From the NCBI RefSeq assembly GCF_018785315.1, contig NZ_WQPN01000036.1, positions 22,520-86,519 of the forward strand: a stretch of 64,000 nt of DNA, in the 5' to 3' direction. Under the pieces are notes generated by a model. It searched no databases, had not been told where the DNA came from, and worked only from the letters and a program-made list of their open reading frames with translations. The stretch is from Clostridium sp. MCC353 (GTDB lineage: Bacteria > Bacillota > Clostridia > Lachnospirales > Lachnospiraceae). This document shows positions 9,914 to 17,596 of this stretch, in pieces (position 1 is the stretch's first letter; each line of letters opens with the position of its first letter). A program made the translations under genes and the position numbers.

Positions 9914-9949
9914 AATGAGGTGCAAAATTTGGCAGCACCTCATTTTTTA
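9914..9949 (+). terminator. Rho-independent terminator after the response regulator
   Basis: AATGAGGTGC at 9914-9923 pairs perfectly with GCACCTCATT at 9935-9944 across an 11-base loop and runs into six T. It separates the sensing module from the PTS operon, which must therefore have its own promoter in the remaining 66 bases. Confidence 0.9.
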
Positions 9950-10016
9950 TTGCTGCTTTCCGGAATGCATGTTATGTTGAGGCAGAAAAATAATCAATAT
10001 AGCAGGAGGAAAAACC

Positions 10017-10502
10017 ATGATAAAAATGTTGCGAATTGATGACCGTATGGTTCATGGGCAAATTGCTGTTCTTTGGACGAAACAACTTGATGTCACGCAT
10101 ATCCTGGTCGCAAATGATAAGGTGGCTCAAAATGACATTCAGAAAGCTTCCCTAAAGATGGCGGCCCCGGCCAGTGTTAAGTGCAGTATCCTTTCGGTTG
10201 AAGACGCGGTTAGTGTGGCAACTGACCAGAGAGCAGAGAATTTTAAAATTCTCATGTTGGTAAATAATACTGCAGATGCCAGAACAATTGCCGAACGGAT
10301 TAAGGGGATTGAGGTATTCAATGTGGGAAATTATGGACTGATTGGAGAGAATGTATCCGCAAAAAGAAAACTGGGAGATACCTTTTATGTGGATGAAAAG
10401 GACGTGGAAAACTTAAAAGCAGTTATCGGCACAGGTGTTAAATCGGTTTATCAGCTGGTTCCAACAAAACCGGCGGAACCGCTGCAGGATTTGCTGAAAT
10501 AG
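10017..10502 (+). CDS. PTS system mannose/fructose/sorbose-family EIIB
   Basis: A 161-residue cytoplasmic phosphocarrier. The motif RIDDRMVHGQ near residue 8-16 contains the phosphorylated histidine of EIIB in the mannose/N-acetylgalactosamine PTS family. It receives phosphate from EIIA and passes it to the incoming sugar. The AGGAGG site lies just before the start. It is the first gene of an operon with IIC, IID, a nitrilase, a HAD phosphatase, IIA and GH88. By analogy with streptococcal glycosaminoglycan PTS loci, the likely cargo is an unsaturated uronyl disaccharide; this is inferred. Confidence 0.93.
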   Translation: MIKMLRIDDRMVHGQIAVLWTKQLDVTHILVANDKVAQNDIQKASLKMAAPASVKCSILSVEDAVSVATDQRAENFKILMLVNNTADARTIAERIKGIEVFNVGNYGLIGENVSAKRKLGDTFYVDEKDVENLKAVIGTGVKSVYQLVPTKPAEPLQDLLK

Positions 10503-10517
10503 GAGAGGGGAAAGATT

Positions 10518-11363
10518 ATGATAGTACAGGCATTATTTGTTGCACTGGTAATGTATTTTGCTAAATTTACGGATTGGGTTGGACAACTGGGGGTGCGGCC
10601 GCTTGTGTTAAGCGCTTTGGTCGGGCTGGTGCTGGGACATCCGGTGGAAGGTGTGATTCTGGGAGCGAGTCTGGAACTGGTATTTATCGGTGCAATTCAA
10701 ATTGGTGGTTCGGTACCGCAGGATTTTATATCAGGAGCAATTTTGGGATCAGCTTTTTCCATCCTGCTGGGCCAGGATTCCAGTGTTGCAGTTACACTGG
10801 CAGTTCCTATTTCTCTGGCTGCAACAATGCTGTTCCAATTGGAAACGATTGTTTGGACTGCTCTTGTACCCGTATTTGACCGGTTTCTGGAAGAGAAGAA
10901 TTATAAAAAATATGCGATACTACATTATACAGAGGCCTTGATTCATCCAATTCCGTACTGCCTGATCACTTTTTTGGCGATTGCATTTGGCACGGAAGGA
11001 ATCCAGTCGTTTATCAATGGATTACCAGTTTGGGTCATGAATGGTTTTGCCGTCGCTTCAGGTATCCTGCCAGCGCTTGGTTTTGCCATGCTGTTGAAAA
11101 TGCTATGGGATAAAACGATTATCTGCTTTTTCTTTTTTGGCTTTTTTACAGTTAAGTATTTTACCTTATTTATGAATATAAGTGTTGGAGAAGGCGGAGC
11201 TGGTTTTTCGGCTTCTTCCATGACGATGCCTATGGCGATTCTGGCAGGCTGTATTGCTGTGTTTTTCTTTTTCCAGGATAGTGAGCGGCGAAAGAGTATG
11301 GCGGCGGGCCAGGGCAGCCAAAAGGAACAGATTACGGATGAAAGGGAGGATTTTTTTCAATGA
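10518..11363 (+). CDS. PTS mannose-family EIIC (membrane channel)
   Basis: A 281-residue polytopic membrane protein with many hydrophobic helices and the family segments GVILGASLELVFIGAIQIGG and GSVPQDF around residues 45-75. EIIC forms the sugar translocation path with EIID. The C-terminus has a short charged cytoplasmic tail. GGAGAGGGG precedes the start, 15 bases after EIIB. Its stop overlaps the EIID start by 4 bases (ATGA), indicating coupled synthesis of the two membrane subunits. Confidence 0.93.
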   Translation: MIVQALFVALVMYFAKFTDWVGQLGVRPLVLSALVGLVLGHPVEGVILGASLELVFIGAIQIGGSVPQDFISGAILGSAFSILLGQDSSVAVTLAVPISLAATMLFQLETIVWTALVPVFDRFLEEKNYKKYAILHYTEALIHPIPYCLITFLAIAFGTEGIQSFINGLPVWVMNGFAVASGILPALGFAMLLKMLWDKTIICFFFFGFFTVKYFTLFMNISVGEGGAGFSASSMTMPMAILAGCIAVFFFFQDSERRKSMAAGQGSQKEQITDEREDFFQ

Positions 11364-12193
11364 GTGGGACAAAGACAGGCATTTTTCAATTAGAAAAAGG
11401 GGAAAAGAAGACGATCAGTACATTGTTCTGGCGAAGTATGTGGCTGTTGGTTGGCATTAACTGGGTAAGGATGCAAGGCATTGTGGTAGCATGGGTACTG
11501 GAACCGATTTTGCGGAAAATATATAAAGATGATGACCAGTATTACGCCGCATTAAAACGCCACTCAGTATTTTTCAACACAACACCGCAGATGGCTCCCT
11601 TTATTCTGGGGCTGGCTGTTTCGATGGAAGAAGAAAATGTAAAGAATCCGGAAGGGTTTGATGTAGAGTCCATTAATGGTATCAAAGTGGGATTGATGGG
11701 GCCATTTGCCGGAATTGGTGATTCTTTCTTTGTTGGTACGTTCCGTATCATCGCAACCGGCCTTTCTTTGGGGCTCTGTCAGCAGGGGAGTTTTCTGGGG
11801 CCGATTCTGTTTATGCTGGCGTTTAATATTCCGGCCATGGCATTCCGGTGGTTTGGCGGTATTCTTGGATATAAGCTAGGAGGTTCTTACATAACGAAAG
11901 CAACACAGTCCGGGCTGATTATATCGATTACAAAATCTGCGGCAATTATGGGGTTGATTATGATTGGTGTATTATCTGCTCAATCAGTTAATTTTTCCTT
12001 TGCAATAGAACCACAAATCGGCGGTCAGGTCTTGAACCTTCAAGGCTATCTGGATCAGATTTTGTTGGGCTTAATTCCCATCAGTTGTGTTCTGGGGTGC
12101 TATCATATGCTGAAAAAGAAAGTGAATCCAATTTATATTATTATCGGAATTCTGGCAGTGTCATTTGTATTTTCTTTCTTTGGGATTGCATAG
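11360..12193 (+). CDS. PTS mannose-family EIID (membrane subunit)
   Basis: A 277-residue membrane protein of the EIID family. The typical FWRSMWL segment lies near residue 20, NTTPQMAPFILGLAVSMEE near 75, and GPFAGIGDSFF near 115; several hydrophobic helices follow. It pairs with EIIC to form the permease. It starts on the ATGA overlap with EIIC. The family normally ends with a membrane helix, as here. Confidence 0.94.
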   Translation: MSGTKTGIFQLEKGEKKTISTLFWRSMWLLVGINWVRMQGIVVAWVLEPILRKIYKDDDQYYAALKRHSVFFNTTPQMAPFILGLAVSMEEENVKNPEGFDVESINGIKVGLMGPFAGIGDSFFVGTFRIIATGLSLGLCQQGSFLGPILFMLAFNIPAMAFRWFGGILGYKLGGSYITKATQSGLIISITKSAAIMGLIMIGVLSAQSVNFSFAIEPQIGGQVLNLQGYLDQILLGLIPISCVLGCYHMLKKKVNPIYIIIGILAVSFVFSFFGIA

Positions 12194-12195
12194 CG

Positions 12196-13038
12196 ATGAG
12201 GATTGGATTGATTCAGACAAAGCAAAATCAGAACTATGACTTTCACCAAAAGGGTTGTTTTGAAACAGTGGAAGAAGCCCGGAAAAACCAAAGCGCAATG
12301 GTAGAAAAAACAATTGCTATGGTGGAAGCAGCAGGGAAAAAGGGCTGCGATCTGGTGGTGACACCAGAGGCAATTAATTTTCCGGGTTTAAAGCGATTTC
12401 ATGGCGGGGATCTGGAAGATCTGGTTCCCGATATGTCAGATGTGCTATGGGAACGTCTTGGTAGTCTGGCCAAAAAGGGGAGCTTTTGGCTAGCGGCCGG
12501 AGCGTTTTTGAAGCGTCAGAAAATGGACGGAACATATGGCTGCTATAACAGTGCGGTAATCTTTGATGCAGAGGGAAAAATTGTATCCGTCTATGATAAG
12601 ATTCACACTGGCAGGGATGAGGGGATTGAAAGTGGAGATCACTATCTTGTGTTTGCCATGCCAGAGGGTAATGTGGGAATCTGCATTTGCTGGGATATTC
12701 AGTTCCCGGAAACGGCAAGGGAACTGGCATTGAGAGGGGCGGACTTAATCATAGTTCCAACATGGGGCTGGGAATCGCTTTATTCCACTGCCAGAGCCTA
12801 TGAAAATGGAATATTTGTTGCCGCTGCAATGGGCGTTCCGTATAAAAAACCGATTGATGGAGTGCGGACCCCCAGCCAGGTCATTGGGCCGGATGGCCGG
12901 ATTCTGGCTACAGGCCCCGCTGATGGTGATGCAGTTATCATTTGCGATATTGAATTAAGGGAAACGAAAAAGTATAAAGAACTCCGGATGGGGGATCGGC
13001 GGCCGGATACGTATACCATGATAGGAGCGAGGTGGTAA
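12196..13038 (+). CDS. Carbon-nitrogen hydrolase (nitrilase superfamily)
   Basis: A 280-residue cytoplasmic hydrolase. The Glu-Lys-Cys triad is visible: E in VTPEAINFPG near residue 55, K in YDKIHTGRDEG near 135, and C in GICICWDIQFPE near 160. Members cleave amides, carbamoyl groups or nitriles. ATG 12196, two bases after the EIID stop, is chosen; the frame is open further upstream but that part lies inside EIID. A nitrilase within a sugar PTS operon is unusual and may act on an amide substituent of the imported sugar, but the substrate is not known. Confidence 0.88.
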   Translation: MRIGLIQTKQNQNYDFHQKGCFETVEEARKNQSAMVEKTIAMVEAAGKKGCDLVVTPEAINFPGLKRFHGGDLEDLVPDMSDVLWERLGSLAKKGSFWLAAGAFLKRQKMDGTYGCYNSAVIFDAEGKIVSVYDKIHTGRDEGIESGDHYLVFAMPEGNVGICICWDIQFPETARELALRGADLIIVPTWGWESLYSTARAYENGIFVAAAMGVPYKKPIDGVRTPSQVIGPDGRILATGPADGDAVIICDIELRETKKYKELRMGDRRPDTYTMIGARW

Positions 13039-13040
13039 GA

Positions 13041-13826
13041 ATGAAAAAGTTGCTGTGCGTGGACCTGGATGGTACTCTTCTAAATTGTAAAAAAGAGTTA
13101 ACGGAGGAAAATCGGCAGGCAGTCAGACTTGCCTATGAACGTGGTATGGAAATTTGTATTGCTTCCGGAAGAACGTATGGGGCAGCCTCTGCCTATTTAA
13201 AGGAAATGGGAATTGAGGGGAGTGTTGTGGCTTTAAATGGAGGCCAGGTGGTACACAGAGACGTGGAAATTCTACGTGAGACGATGGCGGCAGAAGTAGT
13301 CCGGGCAGCGGCCCGGATTATTTTGGCAACAGGGGCATGTGGATATTTTAATGATGGCAGCCGGACAATCGTAGTAAATGGTTCTCAAAAGTGGAAGGGA
13401 TCGAACCCGCAGCCAATGGAATTTTTATCGGACGAGGAGTTGATTCACTGGTTGGAATCTGAACAAACAGGAATCATTAAAGTCAGCATTCAGGAAAGCG
13501 ATGGGGAAAGGCTGGAGATGATACGCAGCTGTTTGTCTGGCCTGGAGGCATCGATTGCAAAATCTGATGTGGATTATTTGGATGTCTATGGTAAACAACA
13601 ATCAAAATGGACCGGGATTGAGGCGCTGCTTCGGCATTTAAACATTAAGGCTGCCGATTGTGTTGCGTTTGGTGACAATGAAAATGATTATGAAATGATA
13701 AAACACAGCGGTCTTGGTATTGTCATGAGCAATGGAACTGAGAAACTAAAAGCGCTGGCGGATCGTATTACTTCGAGTAACGAAGAAAACGGCGTTGCCA
13801 ACGGACTTTATAAGTGGGTATTGTGA
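13041..13826 (+). CDS. HAD-superfamily Cof-type phosphatase
   Basis: A 261-residue cytoplasmic HAD hydrolase of the Cof/IIB subfamily. Motif I is DLDGTLL near residue 7 with the nucleophile Asp, motif II is ASGRTYG, and motif IV is FGDNENDYEMI near residue 210. Such enzymes remove phosphate from sugar phosphates. ATG 13041 follows the nitrilase stop by two bases, with GAGGTGG upstream. It probably dephosphorylates a product of the PTS-imported sugar, but the family is promiscuous. Confidence 0.9.
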   Translation: MKKLLCVDLDGTLLNCKKELTEENRQAVRLAYERGMEICIASGRTYGAASAYLKEMGIEGSVVALNGGQVVHRDVEILRETMAAEVVRAAARIILATGACGYFNDGSRTIVVNGSQKWKGSNPQPMEFLSDEELIHWLESEQTGIIKVSIQESDGERLEMIRSCLSGLEASIAKSDVDYLDVYGKQQSKWTGIEALLRHLNIKAADCVAFGDNENDYEMIKHSGLGIVMSNGTEKLKALADRITSSNEENGVANGLYKWVL

Positions 13827-13846
13827 TAAGAAGGAGATTATTAGAT

Positions 13847-14266
13847 ATGGACAAGAAGAAAATGATACTAGTGTCGCATGGAAAGCTGGCAGAGGGAATG
13901 CTGCATTCGGTGCAGATGATTGTTGGGGAGAACAGTGATTTATCCGCTATGGGGATGCTGCCGGGAGAACATTACCAGCCAATGGTTGATACAATTGAAC
14001 AGGAATTAATCAATCATCCGGATACACAATATCTTGTAGTGGCTGATTTGCTGGGAGGCAGTGTCTGCAATGGCATGACAATGCTGACCGGTTATCCGAA
14101 TATGAAGTTGGTTGCGGGAATGAATATGGGACTTGTGATAGCACTTTTACTGTCGCCGGGGGCTTTGAGTGATGAGGCGATTGATGACGCGATTGCCCAG
14201 ACTGTTTCGATGAATCACAGGGTGGTACTGGAAATGAAAACAGGGGACAAAGAGGATTTCTTTTAA
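13847..14266 (+). CDS. PTS mannose-family EIIA
   Basis: A 139-residue cytoplasmic phosphocarrier of the mannose-type EIIA family. The N-terminus MILVSHGKLAEGML carries the active-site histidine, and VVADLLGGSVCN is the second family mark. Start 13847 is chosen because AAGGAG lies 10 bases before it; the frame opens earlier at 13814 inside the HAD gene. It takes phosphate from HPr and gives it to EIIB. Its position as a separate late gene, rather than fused to EIIB, resembles agaF in glycosaminoglycan PTS clusters. Confidence 0.93.
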   Translation: MDKKKMILVSHGKLAEGMLHSVQMIVGENSDLSAMGMLPGEHYQPMVDTIEQELINHPDTQYLVVADLLGGSVCNGMTMLTGYPNMKLVAGMNMGLVIALLLSPGALSDEAIDDAIAQTVSMNHRVVLEMKTGDKEDFF

Positions 14267-14283
14267 AAGAGCAGGAGAGCGAA

Positions 14284-15420
14284 ATGAAAGAGTGGATGAG
14301 TGAAGCGGATCAGAAGTGGGCAGAAGAAATATATCAGAAACTGGTCATAAAACTGAAGGCGGAATGTAATCGGATTGGCGGTAAAATTCCATATATAGCA
14401 AAAAATGGTATTTATCAAGAAGATAAATCAGAAACGGATATCACTTGGTGGACCAACGGATTTTGGGCAGGTATGATGTGGCAGATGTATCACGCTGCAG
14501 GGGATGAGCAATATCGAGAGGCAGCAGAAGAGGTTGAGAAAAAACTGGATCAGGCTTTTGATGTATATACGGGTTTGCATCATGATGTTGGATTTATGTG
14601 GCTCCATTCGGCAGTAGCGGATTACCGTTTGACTGGGAGTGAACGTTCTTTGGCCAGAGGGCTTCATGCTGCGCATTTGCTGGCTGGTCGTTATAATCCA
14701 CGAGGTAAATTTTTGCGATCATGGAATAAGGATCGGCCGGGTTGGGTAATTGTGGACAGTATGATGAATATTCCGTTACTCTATTGGGCGGCAGAGGTGA
14801 CAGGAGATCCACGGTTTCGTTACATTGCTATGGATCATGCCGATACGGTAATGCAATATACAGTCCGTGGTGATGGTTCCTGTAATCATATTATTGTTTT
14901 GAATCCGGAAAATGGTGAACTTCTGGATACTCCAGGCGGCCAGGGCTATGGGTGCGGTTCCGCTTGGTCAAGAGGTCAGGCGTGGGCGATTTATGGATTT
15001 GCTTTAAGTTATCGCCACACGGAAAGACCAGAGTATTTGGCCACGGCAAAGAAGGTGGCTCATTATTTTATGGCTCAGACAGATGCAACGGAAGGCGTGG
15101 CGCTGCTTGATTTCAGGGCTCCTGCAGAACCGGTTTACTGGGATTCTACAGCGGGTGTTTGCGCGGCATGCGGCATGTTGGAGATCGCTTCCCATGTGCA
15201 GGATTTGGAAAGATCATTCTATGTGAATGGTGCAATGCGCATTTTAAAGGCTACTGATAGGAAATTCTGCAACTGGGACGATCAATATGATTCTATTGTT
15301 CAGATGGGATCGGGTTCCTATATGACGGAGTATGACAGACATGTACCGATTATTTATGGTGATTATTTTCTGATGGAAGCAGTCCTAAAGCTTTTGGGAA
15401 AGGGATTTTTGATCTGGTAA
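14284..15420 (+). CDS. GH88 unsaturated glucuronyl hydrolase
   Basis: A 378-residue cytoplasmic enzyme (no signal peptide) of glycoside hydrolase family 88. It hydrolyses the 4,5-unsaturated uronic acid from disaccharides left by lyases on hyaluronan, chondroitin or similar glycans. The alpha6/alpha6 barrel segments WWTNGFWAGMMW, HHDVGFMW (near residue 100), IVDSMMNIPLLYWA (near 155) and GSAWSRGQAWAIYG (near 225) are all present, with the two Asp residues expected for vinyl-ether hydration. It closes the PTS operon, indicating that the PTS substrate is an unsaturated uronyl oligosaccharide. No polysaccharide lyase or KduI/KduD is in the window. Confidence 0.92.
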   Translation: MKEWMSEADQKWAEEIYQKLVIKLKAECNRIGGKIPYIAKNGIYQEDKSETDITWWTNGFWAGMMWQMYHAAGDEQYREAAEEVEKKLDQAFDVYTGLHHDVGFMWLHSAVADYRLTGSERSLARGLHAAHLLAGRYNPRGKFLRSWNKDRPGWVIVDSMMNIPLLYWAAEVTGDPRFRYIAMDHADTVMQYTVRGDGSCNHIIVLNPENGELLDTPGGQGYGCGSAWSRGQAWAIYGFALSYRHTERPEYLATAKKVAHYFMAQTDATEGVALLDFRAPAEPVYWDSTAGVCAACGMLEIASHVQDLERSFYVNGAMRILKATDRKFCNWDDQYDSIVQMGSGSYMTEYDRHVPIIYGDYFLMEAVLKLLGKGFLIW

Positions 15421-15530
15421 CAATTCATGGATACCTGAATGTTGATCTCAGGTATGAGGACGATTTACATTAATGCTGATTATACTTGATTGTGTTTTGG
15501 GAATTACCCAAGAATAATGTATTAAAAAGG

Positions 15531-15577
15531 ATGGAAGATAGCTTCCAGAAGTATCTGGGAGTTATCTTCCATTTTCC
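15531..15577 (+). terminator. Probable terminator after the PTS-GH88 operon
   Basis: ATGGAAGATA at 15531-15540 is the perfect inverse of TATCTTCCAT at 15563-15572, with additional weaker pairing inside and a short T-rich tail (TTTTCC). It lies about 110 bases after the GH88 stop. The rest of 15421-16170 holds an AraC remnant and the promoter of the next cluster. Confidence 0.65.
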
Positions 15578-15618
15578 TCTGCTTTTTTGAAAGTGAGTAT
15601 GACATTTCTTAAAATTAA

Positions 15619-15862
15619 TTAATGATTTCTTTTTTCTGTTTTTCCAGGAGTATACCCATAGTATTTCTTATAACACTGCACAAAATGTGACTCTGAACTA
15701 TAGCCGGTAAGTTGGGCCACTACTGCGACTGTCAGATTATTACCCTCTAAGAGTTTTTTGGCGTTTTCCATCCGAACACTTTGGAGATATTTGGAAAATG
15801 AAAGTCCAGTGCTTTCCTTTAGCAGCTTACTTAGATAATGTTTGTGTAAGGAGCGTTCTAAC
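15619..15862 (-). pseudogene. AraC-type regulator, 3' remnant
   Basis: Reading the minus strand from about 15862 to the TAA at 15619-15621 gives about 80 residues that match the DNA-binding end of an AraC regulator: LHKHYLSKLLKESTG, then RMENAKKLLEGNNL, then TGYSSESHFVQCYKKYYG and TPGKTEKR. An in-frame stop lies directly upstream and no N-terminal domain or start codon can be found. The gene has lost its 5' part, presumably in a recombination that brought in the neighbouring sulfatase cluster. Confidence 0.8.
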
Positions 15863-16070
15863 TAATTTTCCAGACATGTCTGAAAAGTATTTCATGCCAT
15901 TCCTGTCACTGCGTGAAATATTTAAAACTAGGGGGATTTCACACTAGTTATTCTTTAGGGGGTTACAGAGCCAATAAAGGCTCTTGTGTGATTCTTGACA
16001 CCTGATGCCTTTTAATTGAGACGTTGCGTATGTTGTTATTTTTCAAAAAAATATATATAAAACGATAGAA

Positions 16071-16114
16071 ACATGACAAATGTCATGTTGTATTATACTA
16101 TTATCAAATATAAT
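16071..16114 (+). promoter_or_regulatory. Crp/Fnr-like operator and promoter of the sulfatase cluster
   Basis: A perfect palindrome, ACATGACA-AA-TGTCATGT, covers 16071-16088. A TATAAT stands at 16109-16114 without a good -35 element (only TTGTAT at 16088 with 15-base spacing). If transcription starts near 16121, the palindrome centre lies at -41.5, the class II activator position of Crp/Fnr proteins. The downstream cluster encodes a Crp/Fnr-family protein (19920-20627), the obvious candidate binder. Confidence 0.7.
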
Positions 16115-16170
16115 GATTTTATCAAATACATTGTATATGATGTTTAATAAAAACAAAGGAGGAGGTAAAA

Positions 16171-17538
16171 ATGAGTACTGAAAACATGGGGATGTTAAAA
16201 CCCAAAGGGGGCAGGCTAGATTACTTTAACTATGCAAAATTTGCAATCGGAGGAACCGGATTTACTCTGGCTAATGTAATGGTTAACGCGTACCTTACAT
16301 TTTTTTGCACAGATATTTTTGGCGTAAGCCCAATTGCAGTTGCGGGTCTTCTGCTGGTATCTCGGATTATTGATGCAATCACTGATCCAATTATGGGATT
16401 AATTGCAGATCATACGAAAACAAGATGGGGGAAATATCGGCCTTACCTGATTGTCGGTGCACCAATTTTAGGTGTAATCGTATATCTGCTGTTTAGTGCA
16501 CCGAATCTGACTGCTAATCAGAAGGTGATATTTCTTTATATTGTTTATATCGCATATTCATTGGCTTTTACCATGGTGACAATTCCTCATCAGGCACTTG
16601 TCCCAATCATTGGAAAAGACACCATAGCGCGTTCGATCCTTGTTTCCTGGAAAAATGTATCTGTTCAGATCGGGAGAATGATTATTACAACATTCGCTCT
16701 GCCGCTTGTTGAAATTATGGGCGGCGGTACAGAAGGATGGGGCAGGTTTGGAGCGGTTGTCGGAGTTGGTGTTACTATGTGTTACTGGTGTGCAGCATGG
16801 GGGGCAAAAAAATATGATATAGTGGACTGTGCTGCAAAGAAACAGAAGGTAAATTTGAAATCAGAATTCCAGCTAGTCACAAAAAATACACCTCTCATTC
16901 GCCTTATGATTGCATATGGTACGGATACAATTGCGAATACAGTTATCCTGGCTATTAATATTTATTACTTCAAATATGTTATGGACAGAATGGATCTTGT
17001 TCCAATTACTGCATTTGCCCTTACTGCTACTGGAATTATTTCAAACCTTGCACTGCCATTATTAAATGCAAAGTTCGGTAAAAAACAGTTATACTTAGTT
17101 TCAACGGCTTGTTGCATGATTCCTTTAGCTGCTTTGCTTCTAAAACCAGTTATGCCGGCTACTATTTTAGTCATATTAATTACTGTATTTGGCTTAATTT
17201 CAACTTTGACAAACGGATTGTCTTGGGCGATGCTTCCTGATTGTGTAGATTATGCGCAGCATATCACCGGTACGAGAGGAAATGCTGTAGTTTCTGCTAC
17301 ATTTTCATTTATGACAAAGTGTGCTGGTGCTATTGGTGGATTTTTAACCAGCTTTTTATTAAGTATAACCGGTTTTGTTGCCAACCAGGAGCAGGCGCCG
17401 GTAGTATTGACCGCAATTGTTGTCTTGAGGTTTGGGGTTCCAATCCTGGGATACATCGCTTCTTTGCTATCCATGTGGTCTTACGAATTGACAGATGCAA
17501 AATGTGCGGAAATAAGAAAAGAATTGAATCAAAATTGA
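16171..17538 (+). CDS. GPH-family glycoside/hexuronide transporter
   Basis: A 455-residue, 12-helix membrane symporter of the glycoside-pentoside-hexuronide (MelB-like) family. The signature DAITDPIMGLIADHTKTRWGKYRP near residues 68-92 is clear and contains the cation-site aspartates. It imports a glycoside with a cation. GGAGGAGG precedes the ATG. First gene of a cluster with sulfatase, purine nucleoside phosphorylase, Crp-like regulator and esterase, so its cargo is likely a sulfated or ester-bearing glycoside; this is inferred. Confidence 0.92.
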   Translation: MSTENMGMLKPKGGRLDYFNYAKFAIGGTGFTLANVMVNAYLTFFCTDIFGVSPIAVAGLLLVSRIIDAITDPIMGLIADHTKTRWGKYRPYLIVGAPILGVIVYLLFSAPNLTANQKVIFLYIVYIAYSLAFTMVTIPHQALVPIIGKDTIARSILVSWKNVSVQIGRMIITTFALPLVEIMGGGTEGWGRFGAVVGVGVTMCYWCAAWGAKKYDIVDCAAKKQKVNLKSEFQLVTKNTPLIRLMIAYGTDTIANTVILAINIYYFKYVMDRMDLVPITAFALTATGIISNLALPLLNAKFGKKQLYLVSTACCMIPLAALLLKPVMPATILVILITVFGLISTLTNGLSWAMLPDCVDYAQHITGTRGNAVVSATFSFMTKCAGAIGGFLTSFLLSITGFVANQEQAPVVLTAIVVLRFGVPILGYIASLLSMWSYELTDAKCAEIRKELNQN

Positions 17539-17563
17539 TTTGGTACCATAAGGAGATAGAACG

Positions 17564-17596
17564 ATGAATAAAATGAGAATTGAGGCATGCATATGA
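17564..17596 (+). CDS. Possible 10-codon leader ORF coupled to the sulfatase
   Basis: After a good AAGGAG (17550-17555) the first ATG at 17564 opens a frame encoding only MNKMRIEACI, whose TGA overlaps the likely sulfatase start as ATGA (17593-17596). It may be a translation-coupling mini-ORF, or the relic of an older sulfatase start. No conservation can be tested here. Confidence 0.35.
   Translation: MNKMRIEACI

Noticed and set aside
9931..9955. Sigma-54 type -24/-12 promoter before the PTS operon
   Set aside because: GG and GC elements are not at the required spacing, and the sequence is part of the terminator.
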